From GCA-2746795 sp964643965 (GTDB lineage Bacteria > Chloroflexota > Anaerolineae > Promineifilales > Promineifilaceae), in assembly GCA_964643965.1 (NCBI GenBank), contig CAZXVH010000121.1:1-14848 (forward strand): a stretch of 14,848 nt of DNA, given 5' to 3'. The position numbers and the translations under genes are program-made. The notes below the pieces were generated by a model that was not told the origin of the DNA, made no database searches, and saw nothing but the letters and a program-made list of their open reading frames with translations. Shown here piece after piece: positions 1 to 6,299 of the stretch; the stretch's first letter is position 1, and the number at the start of each line of letters is the position of its first letter.

Positions 1-1199
1 TAAGTACCCCAACTAACTATAGGAAAATCATTTAGTTTCACAATGGGATCCAAACCGTCAAGCGAAGCTACAAACAGGCCAAACGTCTGAGAAGCAGTGT
101 CAGAGGCATGGTAAACCACGCGGCGACTGTCAGGCGTAATGATAAACTGTAATACCATGCCACCCTCAACCATATTATGATTCAATTTAATCTCTCCCGC
201 AGGAGAAGTAGCAAACGGCACACGATACAGTTCCGGAACAAATCTATATGAAGGAAAGGAGCTAAAAACTACAAAGCTGCCATCAGCGCTTATATCATAA
301 TCATATATTGTTCTAGTTGTTACCAGGATGGGGTCGGTCGCCCCGCTCAAAGATGTTTTATATAAATTCGCAGAGCCAGATTGATCGACCCTGCTAAAGA
401 GCAAATTTTTGCTGTCCGGCGTAATTTTAAAGTCAGACAAAGTACCACCAGTCTCTAAAGCCGCTGTCAGGTTCACGGCGGCGGTGGCCGGCCCCACACT
501 GGGAACAGCGTAGATAGCTTTACCAGTGCTGCCACAACTGGCACATTTAGCCATGTAGACAACATATTGACCATCCGGCGTAAATTGAAATTCGAGTACG
601 TCCTCTGCTGGCAGCAGCGGTGCGTTTAGCTTTACGCCGGCGCTTGCCGGGCCGTCGATAGGCACACTGTATAACTCCTGTTTTTCATCTATCTCCTGGT
701 CGGCAATGTAAGCAGCGCGGTCGCTGGTAGGGCTGATTTGCATATGGGTGAAATTGTAAGGGGCTACATTTCCCCCTGCGACCAAATCGCCGTTAAGCTT
801 TACCGAATCGGAAACGACGCCGTTTGTGGGAACACTGAACAGTTCCAGGACTTCAGCTTCATCCTGGTTGCTCCGGTACAAGAGGTAGGCGCCATCTGGG
901 CTGATTGAAGGGATAAATTGAGACGGTTTTGCAAACCAAGTATCTAAGTCGCGGGTAGAAAGTTGTACAGACTCTCCACCCATGACCGGCACTCGATAAA
1001 TGGCAGCGCTTTTATCATCCTGATACTTTATGCGATAGATGATATGTTGGCCATCTGGCGTGAATATGGCTTCGTCGATTGTGGCATTTGTCAATGGGGG
1101 ATTGAGCTTTAGGGGCGAGGCGTATAAGACGATACCTGCCATCATTGCCAACAAAACCGGTAATAAAAGCAGTAATCCTCGAGAGCGGACTTGTTTCAT
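1..1199 (-). CDS. PD40/TolB-type beta-propeller protein, partial (C-terminus off the left edge)
   Basis: This minus-strand frame stays open from an ATG at 1199 to the window edge, so about 399 residues are visible and the C-terminus is missing. The N-terminus (MKQVRSRG, then a Leu-rich hydrophobic stretch to about residue 27) looks like a signal peptide or membrane anchor. The rest carries at least seven PD40-like blades with the signature 'xSPDGxxxxY': FTPDGQHIIYR, ISPDGAYLLYR, FTPDGQYVVYMA, ITPDSKNLLFSR, ISADGSFVVFSS and ITPDSRRVVYHA, plus a degenerate ISPTSDRAAYIAD. The repeats alternate with 'LYRVPxxG' strands. The family forms secreted or surface-exposed propellers (TolB C-terminal-like, WD40-like) used for binding. 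No enzymatic domain is visible in this part, but one could follow off the edge. An AGGAGG ribosome site lies just upstream of the ATG, which makes the start secure. The specific role is unknown. Confidence 0.88.
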   Translation of the reverse strand, partial: MKQVRSRGLLLLLPVLLAMMAGIVLYASPLKLNPPLTNATIDEAIFTPDGQHIIYRIKYQDDKSAAIYRVPVMGGESVQLSTRDLDTWFAKPSQFIPSISPDGAYLLYRSNQDEAEVLELFSVPTNGVVSDSVKLNGDLVAGGNVAPYNFTHMQISPTSDRAAYIADQEIDEKQELYSVPIDGPASAGVKLNAPLLPAEDVLEFQFTPDGQYVVYMAKCASCGSTGKAIYAVPSVGPATAAVNLTAALETGGTLSDFKITPDSKNLLFSRVDQSGSANLYKTSLSGATDPILVTTRTIYDYDISADGSFVVFSSFPSYRFVPELYRVPFATSPAGEIKLNHNMVEGGMVLQFIITPDSRRVVYHASDTASQTFGLFVASLDGLDPIVKLNDFPIVSWGT

Positions 1200-1308
1200 T
1201 TTTCTCCTCCTAACTTTACAAGACATGCTCAAAAAAACGGCCGTTCGCATACGGGGGTAAATTTTAACAAGCTTCAGGAAAGAATTTCTCCCCGAAAAGA
1301 ATTGCCCA

Positions 1309-1338
1309 AGTATACTATTTGCATGAAACATGGGGCAA
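1309..1338 (-). promoter_or_regulatory. putative sigma-70 promoter for the PD40 gene
   Basis: On the minus strand TTGCCC (1338-1333) is followed after 18 bases by TATACT (1314-1309), which is close to the consensus -10. It lies in the 178-bp gap between azlD and the PD40 gene, about 110 bases before that gene's start. It is a motif match only; other AT-rich -10-like words occur in the same gap. Confidence 0.35.
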
Positions 1339-1377
1339 ATCAGATGCGTGCTTTAGCGTTTACCGGTACGCTGTTTG

Positions 1378-1698
1378 CTAATTTCCCACCGTCATTTGCA
1401 ACATCCACAACGCGCCCATGCCCACCACAATCGTCCACAACACATTCTTGGTGCGCCAGGCCACGATGGCCGCCAGCAGACCCGCCAGTAAGCGCTCATT
1501 GCCCAACGAAATGTCCAATTCGCCGCCCGGCAGCAGCAGTTCCGGCAAAATAATCGCCGACAAAACGGCCGCTGGCACAAAACGTAATGCCCGCCGCACC
1601 GTGTCGCTAATCTCCACTTTTCCCATCAACAAAATCGGCGTCAAGCGAATCGCATAAGTAATAATGCCCATGCCGATAATTGCCAGCCAAATTTTCAT
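1378..1698 (-). CDS. azlD: AzlD-family branched-chain amino acid exporter small subunit
   Basis: This small hydrophobic protein (106 residues from this start) has about four membrane segments. It carries the family's N-terminal signature, here MKIWLAIIGMGIITYAIRL, and the internal 'VRRALRFVPAAVLSAIILPELL' region typical of AzlD (PF05437). AzlD pairs with the larger AzlC to export branched-chain amino acids. The ATG at 1698 is preferred because GGAG stands six bases before it; an ATG at 1710 would add MEYE but has AAAGG touching the start codon. AzlC normally lies directly upstream, often overlapping, but here the upstream neighbour is an ATP-grasp gene 60-70 bp away, so this azlD looks orphaned. 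Whether an azlC exists elsewhere cannot be seen. Confidence 0.9.
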   Translation of the reverse strand: MKIWLAIIGMGIITYAIRLTPILLMGKVEISDTVRRALRFVPAAVLSAIILPELLLPGGELDISLGNERLLAGLLAAIVAWRTKNVLWTIVVGMGALWMLQMTVGN

Positions 1699-1770
1699 TT
1701 CATACTCCATCCTTTTTCAACCACAGTTTCCGCAGATGGGTTCGTTCCCAAAATCCGCAGACTCTGTAGA

Positions 1771-2673
1771 TCATTTAATCAATTTATTGATCTGCGCTGC
1801 AAATCGTTCAACGCCACCATCTTCTAATCCCAAAAACAGATACGGCTCAATCAGTTCTAACTCCATCAAGACAAAACGGCCGTTTATATCCATCCCATCT
1901 ACCCGCGCATACAAACATTCAGCTTGTGCTGAACTTGCCCAAGCAGCAGTCTCCAAAATCTGCCGCGCCTGCTCAACCAACGACTCAGGCGGCGTCATCC
2001 ATGTCGATGTCCCGCCATATTCGCCTTGCACCCGAAAATCATCCTTCGCCGGACGTTTGATCACCCCATGACTGTATGCCCCGCCCAAAAATATCAGCGA
2101 CCATTCCCCCTGCTCGATGGGCATCCTCTGCTGCACCATCACCGCCCGCTGCGCCACCATCTTTTCAAAGCGCGACTGGTCTGCTGCGGTCACTGAGCCT
2201 GTCGCAGTGACCACTGCGACAGGCTCAGTGACCGTGGTGACCCATGCGCCCTGTCCGCTGGCGGAAATCACCGGCTTAACCACCGCCTCTGACCAATTTT
2301 GTGCGGCTAAAATATCGGCGAGAATAGGCGCCTCGCCCTTCTCCAGCCAAACCGTTGGCACAATGGCCACACCCTGCTGCGCCAACTCACGCAAATACGT
2401 CTTCTCCATATTCCAGCGAATTATCTGCGGCGCATTCCACAGCGGCACACCCGCTTGCTCCACCATAGCCAACCACGCCCGAAACGCCTCAGGCTGCTCA
2501 TGATAATTCCAGGCCGAACGAATTATCAGGCCAGCAAACGCCCCCCAATCCACCTGCGCCTCATCCCAGGCAACGGCGCTCGCCGCCACCCCCTGCTCCG
2601 CCAGGACCCCTATCAACGCCTGTTCATCTGGCGTCATCTTCATCAAGCTCTTGCAAGTCACTAAACCAATCAT
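1771..2673 (-). CDS. ATP-grasp ligase, DcsG (O-ureido-serine cyclo-ligase)-like
   Basis: The 300-residue protein matches the compact ATP-grasp family that includes DcsG of cycloserine biosynthesis and many uncharacterised relatives. Visible blocks are an N-terminal 'IRSAWNYHEQPEAF' (about 51-64), 'WNAPQIIRWNMEKTYLREL' (79-97), the ATP-binding lysine segment 'VVKPVISASGQGAW' (131-144), 'HGVIKRPAKDDFRVQGEYGG' in the second grasp half, and 'YARVDGMDINGRFVLMELELIEP' carrying the acidic metal ligands. ATP-grasp enzymes join a carboxylate to an amine or other nucleophile through an acyl phosphate; the substrate is unknown. No cycloserine cluster surrounds it, so DcsG activity itself is not claimed. 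Residues 147-163 are encoded by a 48-bp perfect palindrome inserted in frame just after the ATP-binding lysine segment. The ATG at 2673 has no clear Shine-Dalgarno site and lies ten bases past a terminator-like hairpin. Confidence 0.85.
   Translation of the reverse strand: MIGLVTCKSLMKMTPDEQALIGVLAEQGVAASAVAWDEAQVDWGAFAGLIIRSAWNYHEQPEAFRAWLAMVEQAGVPLWNAPQIIRWNMEKTYLRELAQQGVAIVPTVWLEKGEAPILADILAAQNWSEAVVKPVISASGQGAWVTTVTEPVAVVTATGSVTAADQSRFEKMVAQRAVMVQQRMPIEQGEWSLIFLGGAYSHGVIKRPAKDDFRVQGEYGGTSTWMTPPESLVEQARQILETAAWASSAQAECLYARVDGMDINGRFVLMELELIEPYLFLGLEDGGVERFAAQINKLIK
2187..2234. repeat. in-frame BIME-like palindromic element inside the ATP-grasp gene
   Basis: Two perfect 23-base inverted arms (2187-2209 and 2212-2234) flank a two-base centre. 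Each half is itself a hairpin: GGTCACTG and CAGTGACC around AGCCTGTCG in the first half, CACTG and CAGTG around CGACAGGCT in the second. That is the head-to-head paired-unit structure of REP/BIME elements. The span is 48 bp, exactly 16 codons, so the reading frame is kept. It encodes part of a Val/Thr-rich segment (TEPVAVVTATGSVT). No second copy was found in the window. Confidence 0.85.
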
Positions 2674-2683
2674 TTATCAATAC

Positions 2684-2722
2684 AAAAAACGGCCGTTCTT
2701 CACCCAGAGAAACGGCCGTTTT
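2684..2722 (-). terminator. terminator-like hairpin built from two AACGGCCGTT copies
   Basis: Two copies of AACGGCCGTT (2688-2697 and 2711-2720) pair with each other: AAAACGGCCGTT and AACGGCCGTTTT make a 12-bp perfect stem around a 13-base loop. On the minus strand the stem runs into a six-T tract, four of which are paired, as in an intrinsic terminator. It follows the yggT stop by 27 bases and precedes the ATP-grasp ATG by ten, so it could end the yggS-yggT transcript or attenuate the next gene. Confidence 0.55.
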
Positions 2723-2749
2723 CCCTTCACGCTCTCTATCACAATCAAG

Positions 2750-3019
2750 CTAAAACAAAACACTCACCACAATCTGCCGCAGCACCCAGATGCCAATCAT
2801 CAGCACCAGTGGACTCCAATCCATCATGCCGGTCTGGGGCAGCAACCGCCGGATGGGGGCCAACAGTGGCTCGGTGAGTTGGTAAACGATCTCGATAATT
2901 TTGCCCCAGGTGGGATGGTACGGATTAGGCCGCACCCACGAAATAATGACGCGAGCAAAGAGCAGAATGATGATAATGTTGAAAATCCAGTTGATAATTT
3001 GGTAAATCATGTAGTTCAT
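2750..3019 (-). CDS. yggT: YggT/Ycf19 family membrane protein
   Basis: This 89-residue protein begins with a membrane segment (about residues 5-28), then the family signature 'FARVIISWVRPNPYHPTW', 'LTEPLLAPIRRLLP' and 'DWSPLVLMIGIWVLRQ', and ends in a second membrane segment. It is a complete single-repeat YggT (PF02325), a family linked to osmotic or envelope physiology and often found next to yggS. Here it follows yggS by nine bases, and its GAGGA ribosome site overlaps the yggS TGA stop, which points to translational coupling. Confidence 0.93.
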   Translation of the reverse strand: MNYMIYQIINWIFNIIIILLFARVIISWVRPNPYHPTWGKIIEIVYQLTEPLLAPIRRLLPQTGMMDWSPLVLMIGIWVLRQIVVSVLF

Positions 3020-3028
3020 AAGGTTTCC

Positions 3029-3766
3029 TCAATGTCGCTCTCCAAATATGGCGCGGCCTATCCGCACATGGGTGGCGCCTTCTTCGATGGCAATTTCATA
3101 ATCGTCAGTCATGCCCATAGAAAGCTGGGAGAGATCTGCGCCAGGAACGGCCGTTTCCAGCCAATGCGCCAACTCTCGTGTACGCCGGAATACCTGCCGG
3201 ATCACCGTTTCCGGCGCCTCCCAGGGAGCCATCGTCATCAGGCCGCATAAGTTGAGACCAGGTAGCTTGTTAACGGTTTCAGCCACAGTACGCAGGTCTG
3301 CCTGCTGGGTTGCATCCGTCTCCCAGGCCATCGCCGGGAAACCTGCTTTGCTGCCTTCTCCAGACACATTCACCTCTAAGAAAACGGGGAGAGAACGGCT
3401 GTTTTCCCTCAGGCGTCCAGATAATCGATTGGCAATCTTCAACCGGTCGAGCGCGTGAAACAGGTCGGCGTGCTGCGCTACCAGGTCTGTCTTGCGGCTT
3501 TGCACCGTGCCGATGAAATGCCAGTTGACGCCGCTGTTTGCACCCAAGGCGGATTCCAGGAACGGCCGTTTCTGCGCCAACTCCTCCGGCCGATTCTCAC
3601 CAAACTGACGTATCCCCACCTCATAAGCCGCCAACAGCGTCTCGGCCGGCCACGTCTTCGTCACCGTCACCAACGTCACCGCCGCCGCCGACCGGCCCGC
3701 CCGCTTTGCCGCCTGCTCGATATTGTCTAATACCGCCTGATAGCGCTCCTGCAATTCACTCATCAT
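3029..3766 (-). CDS. yggS: YggS/PLPBP family pyridoxal phosphate homeostasis protein
   Basis: This is a full-length (about 245 residues) single-domain PLP-binding TIM-barrel protein of the YggS/PROSC family. It binds pyridoxal 5'-phosphate without known catalysis and buffers the cell's PLP pool. Visible motifs, numbered from this start, are the PLP lysine in 'LVTVTKTWPAE' (Lys37), 'FGENRPEELAQK' (about 55-66), 'WHFIGTVQSRK' (82-92), 'SGEGSKAGF', and the phosphate-binding C-terminal block 'LSMGMTDDYEIAIEEG...VRIGRAIFGER'. The ATG at 3766 is chosen because AGGA stands nine bases upstream. A TTG at 3769 and an ATG at 3763 are alternatives that differ by one residue. It is followed by yggT. It contains one ACGGCCGT copy in the TAV frame (3147) and one read as Arg-Pro-Phe (3562). 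Confidence 0.95.
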   Translation of the reverse strand: MMSELQERYQAVLDNIEQAAKRAGRSAAAVTLVTVTKTWPAETLLAAYEVGIRQFGENRPEELAQKRPFLESALGANSGVNWHFIGTVQSRKTDLVAQHADLFHALDRLKIANRLSGRLRENSRSLPVFLEVNVSGEGSKAGFPAMAWETDATQQADLRTVAETVNKLPGLNLCGLMTMAPWEAPETVIRQVFRRTRELAHWLETAVPGADLSQLSMGMTDDYEIAIEEGATHVRIGRAIFGERH

Positions 3767-3776
3767 CAATCACTGT

Positions 3777-3829
3777 CCTGTCCACTGCTCACTGCTCACT
3801 GTAAACTGTCCCCTGTCCACTGCTCACTG
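3777..3829. repeat. direct repeat in the yggS upstream spacer
   Basis: The 18-base unit CCTGTCCACTGCTCACTG occurs at 3777-3794 and again at 3812-3829, a 35-base period. The DNA between and around is made of shortened versions (ACTGCTCACTG, AACTGTCCCCTG, TTCACTGTC). This imperfect array fills nearly all of the 72-bp gap between the propeller lipoprotein and yggS. Confidence 0.8.
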
Positions 3830-3838
3830 TTCACTGTC

Positions 3839-5236
3839 TCATTCCCCCACATAACTGATCTGGAAAATATTCCCCATCCAATAATCCGCCACATAGAGAT
3901 TGCCATCCGGCCCCACCGTCACATCAATGGGGGCGGTGTAACCCAATGAAAAGTCCGCCATCGTGCCATCCGGGCTGATGCGCACCACACTCTGAGCGCC
4001 GGGGAACGAACTCCACAGCGTGACAAACAAGCTGTCGTAAAAGCCGGGGAAAGCAGCCGCATGGTAGCCCACCAATCCGGTTGGTGAAGCGTGGGGGATA
4101 AATTCAAACTCCGGCGGTATCACTTCCACCCCTTCTGGGGGAGAAAAACAGACATCGCAATCATACCAGGGATAGCCGTGTTCGCCGCCCAGCACAATCT
4201 TATGCAGCTCTTCCGGTGGCCCAAAATCAGGGGCGTTGTCCGTCGCCCAAATATTACCAGCCGCATCCCAGGCAATGTCATACGGGTTGCGCAAACCACG
4301 CGCATACACTTCCACCTCACTGCCATCCGGGCTAAATTTCAGGATAACGGCTTCATTCTCTTGCAGTTCATCCTGCTCATTGGTGCCTAAGATTTCGCCA
4401 TGATCTGCCCGGCCGCCCACGCCCACGTAACCATACCCCTCTTCATCAAAAATAATGCCGTTGGCGGCGTGCATGAAGGTGTAGCAGCAGGGCAGCCCCT
4501 CAATAATGCGGCCGCGATTGACGATAGACACGGCCGATTCGCCGCCCACAATTTCCTCTATAACCCGGTGGGAAACATACAACTCGCCGGTGATGGGATG
4601 GAAGGCGATGCCCGTGGGCGTAATAAAGCCGCCCACATACGCTTTGGTATTACCTTCCGCATCCACTTTGTAAATGGTTCCGGCATTTTGGTTCTCAATG
4701 TTTTGCAGCGCCACATAGAGCAGCCCATCCGGGCCAAAAGCGAGGGTGGTGGGCAGCCCTTCTGTTTTGGTATCAAAGTGGGCGTAATATTTCACGACAA
4801 AACCGGGTGGAACCTGGATACGTGCTTCCCAGCCTTCTACATCGTCGCCGCAAGGGTAATCGGGGCTGCAATCGCTGGCGGCGTAGGGCGGCTGCACCAC
4901 GCTGCCTTCTGGCGCTTGCGGTGCCACCGGGATGTTGGCATCGACGGTGGCCGTCGGTTCGCCCCATACAGAAGTTGGTTCCACGGTGGGGGTGGCTGTA
5001 CCTTCAGCCGTCGGTTCCACCGTCGGCGGGGGTGGTTCCTGGGTGGCCGTCGGTGAAGGCGTATCAGTCGGGGTGGCTTCAACCACCATTTCTGCTTCTG
5101 GGGCTTCAGGGGATGGATTTGCGTGGGAAACGGCCGTTGCTGCCGGCGCGGTTGGTTCCATATCTGTGCCTCCGCAGCCCACCACCAAAGCCATGGCAAG
5201 CAGTACAACAAGCAAATTCATTATCTGTTTTATCAT
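3839..5236 (-). CDS. secreted lipoprotein with GSDH-like (PQQ sugar dehydrogenase-type) beta-propeller
   Basis: The 465-residue protein starts with a lipoprotein signal peptide: a charged start, a Leu/Val core, and lipobox LVVGC with the lipidated Cys at residue 21. Residues about 28-100 are a Thr/Pro/Glu-rich stalk (TPTDTPSPTATQEPPPP and similar). The rest is a six-bladed propeller resembling soluble glucose/sorbosone dehydrogenases: 'TLAFGPDGLLYVAL' (164-177), 'GLRNPYDIAWDAAGNIWATDN' (314-334), 'EELHKIVLGGEHGYPWY' (342-358) and a final 'VTVGPDGNLYVADYW'. The RNP block and 'GGEHGYPWY' are the best family markers, but the catalytic and PQQ contacts cannot be verified by eye, so the enzyme may be non-oxidising. 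Cys pairs (CSPDYPC, LPCC, CDVC) suggest disulfides outside the cell. AGGAG lies ten bases before the ATG. The gene follows dtd by 27 bp. Confidence 0.88.
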   Translation of the reverse strand: MIKQIMNLLVVLLAMALVVGCGGTDMEPTAPAATAVSHANPSPEAPEAEMVVEATPTDTPSPTATQEPPPPTVEPTAEGTATPTVEPTSVWGEPTATVDANIPVAPQAPEGSVVQPPYAASDCSPDYPCGDDVEGWEARIQVPPGFVVKYYAHFDTKTEGLPTTLAFGPDGLLYVALQNIENQNAGTIYKVDAEGNTKAYVGGFITPTGIAFHPITGELYVSHRVIEEIVGGESAVSIVNRGRIIEGLPCCYTFMHAANGIIFDEEGYGYVGVGGRADHGEILGTNEQDELQENEAVILKFSPDGSEVEVYARGLRNPYDIAWDAAGNIWATDNAPDFGPPEELHKIVLGGEHGYPWYDCDVCFSPPEGVEVIPPEFEFIPHASPTGLVGYHAAAFPGFYDSLFVTLWSSFPGAQSVVRISPDGTMADFSLGYTAPIDVTVGPDGNLYVADYWMGNIFQISYVGE

Positions 5237-5249
5237 TTTAACCTGGCTC

Positions 5250-5266
5250 CTAATTTCTAATTTCTA
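5250..5266. repeat. short AT-rich tandem repeat at the dtd stop
   Basis: On the plus strand CTAATTT occurs twice in tandem (5250-5256, 5257-5263) followed by CTA, which is the complement of the dtd TAG stop. It fills most of the gap between dtd and the lipoprotein gene. It is probably slippage-derived spacer. Confidence 0.5.
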
Positions 5267-5716
5267 CTCTTCAATTCCTTCTTTTTCAATCATCATCGTT
5301 ACCGGGCCGTCATTGTGGATTTCCACCTGCATATGAGCGCCAAAAACGCCGGTGGCGACGGAAAAACCCTTCTGGCGCAGCTGATCACAGAAATAAGCAA
5401 CCAACGGTTCCGCTTGTTCTGGGCGGGCTGCCCCAATAAACGAAGGCCGCCGCCCTTTGCGGGCATCGCCATACAAGGTAAATTGCGACACCACCAAAAA
5501 AGCGCCGTCCACATCCGCCAGGGACGCATTCATTTTGCCTTGATCATCCTCAAATAAGCGAATTCCGGCAACCTTAGTTGCCAGCCAGGCCGCTTCTCGT
5601 TCCGTGTCCGTGTGGCTGACGCCCAGGAGAATGACAAAGCCCCGGTCGATGGCGCCCACTACCTCTCCCTCGACCACTACACTGGCTTTTGATACCCGCT
5701 GCAATAACGCTCTCAT
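5264..5716 (-). CDS. dtd: D-aminoacyl-tRNA deacylase
   Basis: The 150-residue protein is full length for the DTD family, a homodimeric cytoplasmic enzyme that hydrolyses D-aminoacyl-tRNA (and Gly-tRNA-Ala), proofreading translation. The N-terminus MRALLQRVSKASVVV is typical. The catalytic motif SQFTLYGD is at 77-84, 'FGAHMQVEI' is at 125-133, and the Gly-cisPro motif 'NDGPVT' at 135-140 forms the chirality-selecting pocket. The ATG at 5716 overlaps the TGA of the upstream TPR gene in an ATGA junction, a strong sign of coupled translation. Confidence 0.97.
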   Translation of the reverse strand: MRALLQRVSKASVVVEGEVVGAIDRGFVILLGVSHTDTEREAAWLATKVAGIRLFEDDQGKMNASLADVDGAFLVVSQFTLYGDARKGRRPSFIGAARPEQAEPLVAYFCDQLRQKGFSVATGVFGAHMQVEIHNDGPVTMMIEKEGIEE

Positions 5717-6240
5717 TCTTCTTCCTCAGCCAGCAAAGCTTGTAAACGGGCGCTGATGTTGCGGGCGTCCTGGTCATGAGGATTGGCTTGCAGCGCTCGT
5801 TCAAACCAGGCAATCGCCCTATCATATTCCTGGCGATCCCGGTAGATCAGCCCCAAATTGTAAGCCACATGGGGCGCGGCCGGATTGACGCCGAGGGCCT
5901 GCTCAAAAGCGGCAATGGCCCGATCCTGTTCTTCCCGCCGCGCCAGAATAGGATTACCCAAATAAGCCGCGCCCAGGTTCGTCCACACCATGGCGTTGTA
6001 TGGTTCCTGCACGCTCAATGGCTCCAAGATCAACAGCGCTTGTTTAAACTTTTTGGCAAGGATATAGGCCCCACTGAGATTGAGAGCCACGTCTGGATTG
6101 CCGCCAGAGAGGCTGTTGGCTTTCTCCAACAGCGACATCGCTTCCGCCCCCTGTCCGCTCTGGAGAAGCTGCGTCCCTCGTTTAAATAACAACTGCCACT
6201 CTTCTGCTGAATTGTTTGAATTAAATTTTGCTTTTGCCAT
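5713..6240 (-). CDS. TPR-repeat protein
   Basis: From MAKAKF this is 175 residues with about four tetratricopeptide repeats: 'QLLFKRGTQLLQSGQGAEAMSLLEKA', 'PDVALNLSGAYILAKKFKQALLILEPL', 'AMVWTNLGAAYLGN...DRAIAAFEQALGVNP' and 'HVAYNLGLIYRDRQEYDRAIAWFERALQANP'. TPRs form helical scaffolds for protein contact; no enzyme domain is present and the partner is unknown. The frame is open upstream to an ATG at 6300, which shares a base with the TAA of the peptidase gene (TAATG). That 20-residue extension is encoded almost entirely by a paired palindromic repeat (6258-6293), so the ATG at 6240 is preferred. Neither start has a good Shine-Dalgarno site, so the choice is uncertain. The 3' end overlaps dtd by four bases. 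Confidence 0.88.
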   Translation of the reverse strand: MAKAKFNSNNSAEEWQLLFKRGTQLLQSGQGAEAMSLLEKANSLSGGNPDVALNLSGAYILAKKFKQALLILEPLSVQEPYNAMVWTNLGAAYLGNPILARREEQDRAIAAFEQALGVNPAAPHVAYNLGLIYRDRQEYDRAIAWFERALQANPHDQDARNISARLQALLAEEEE

Positions 6241-6257
6241 CTCTTTGTTCGTAGGAG

Positions 6258-6293
6258 GGATTGTTAATCCATCCAGGCGGATTGACAATCCGC
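6258..6293. repeat. paired GATT/AATC palindrome upstream of the TPR gene
   Basis: GGATT-GTT-AATCC (6258-6270) is followed after six bases by GCGGATTG-A-CAATCCGC (6277-6293), a 17-base palindrome with one central base. It lies between the peptidase stop and the preferred TPR start. It resembles the paired palindromes at 8413-8445 and 9515-9549. Confidence 0.75.
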
Positions 6294-6299
6294 TCCACA

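Noticed and set aside
1230..1245. Intrinsic terminator from the single AACGGCCGTT copy followed by T7 on the minus strand
   Set aside because: A ten-base palindrome without a loop cannot form a stable hairpin alone, and it sits 40 bases before the PD40 start.
1191..1553. Plus-strand open frames across the window, such as this one
   Set aside because: They lie opposite well-supported minus-strand genes or in spacers, lack family motifs, and show Pro/Arg/Ser-rich composition typical of antisense shadows.
1771..2673. Cycloserine biosynthesis (DcsG) locus
   Set aside because: Only the ATP-grasp gene is present; none of the other dcs-type genes flank it.
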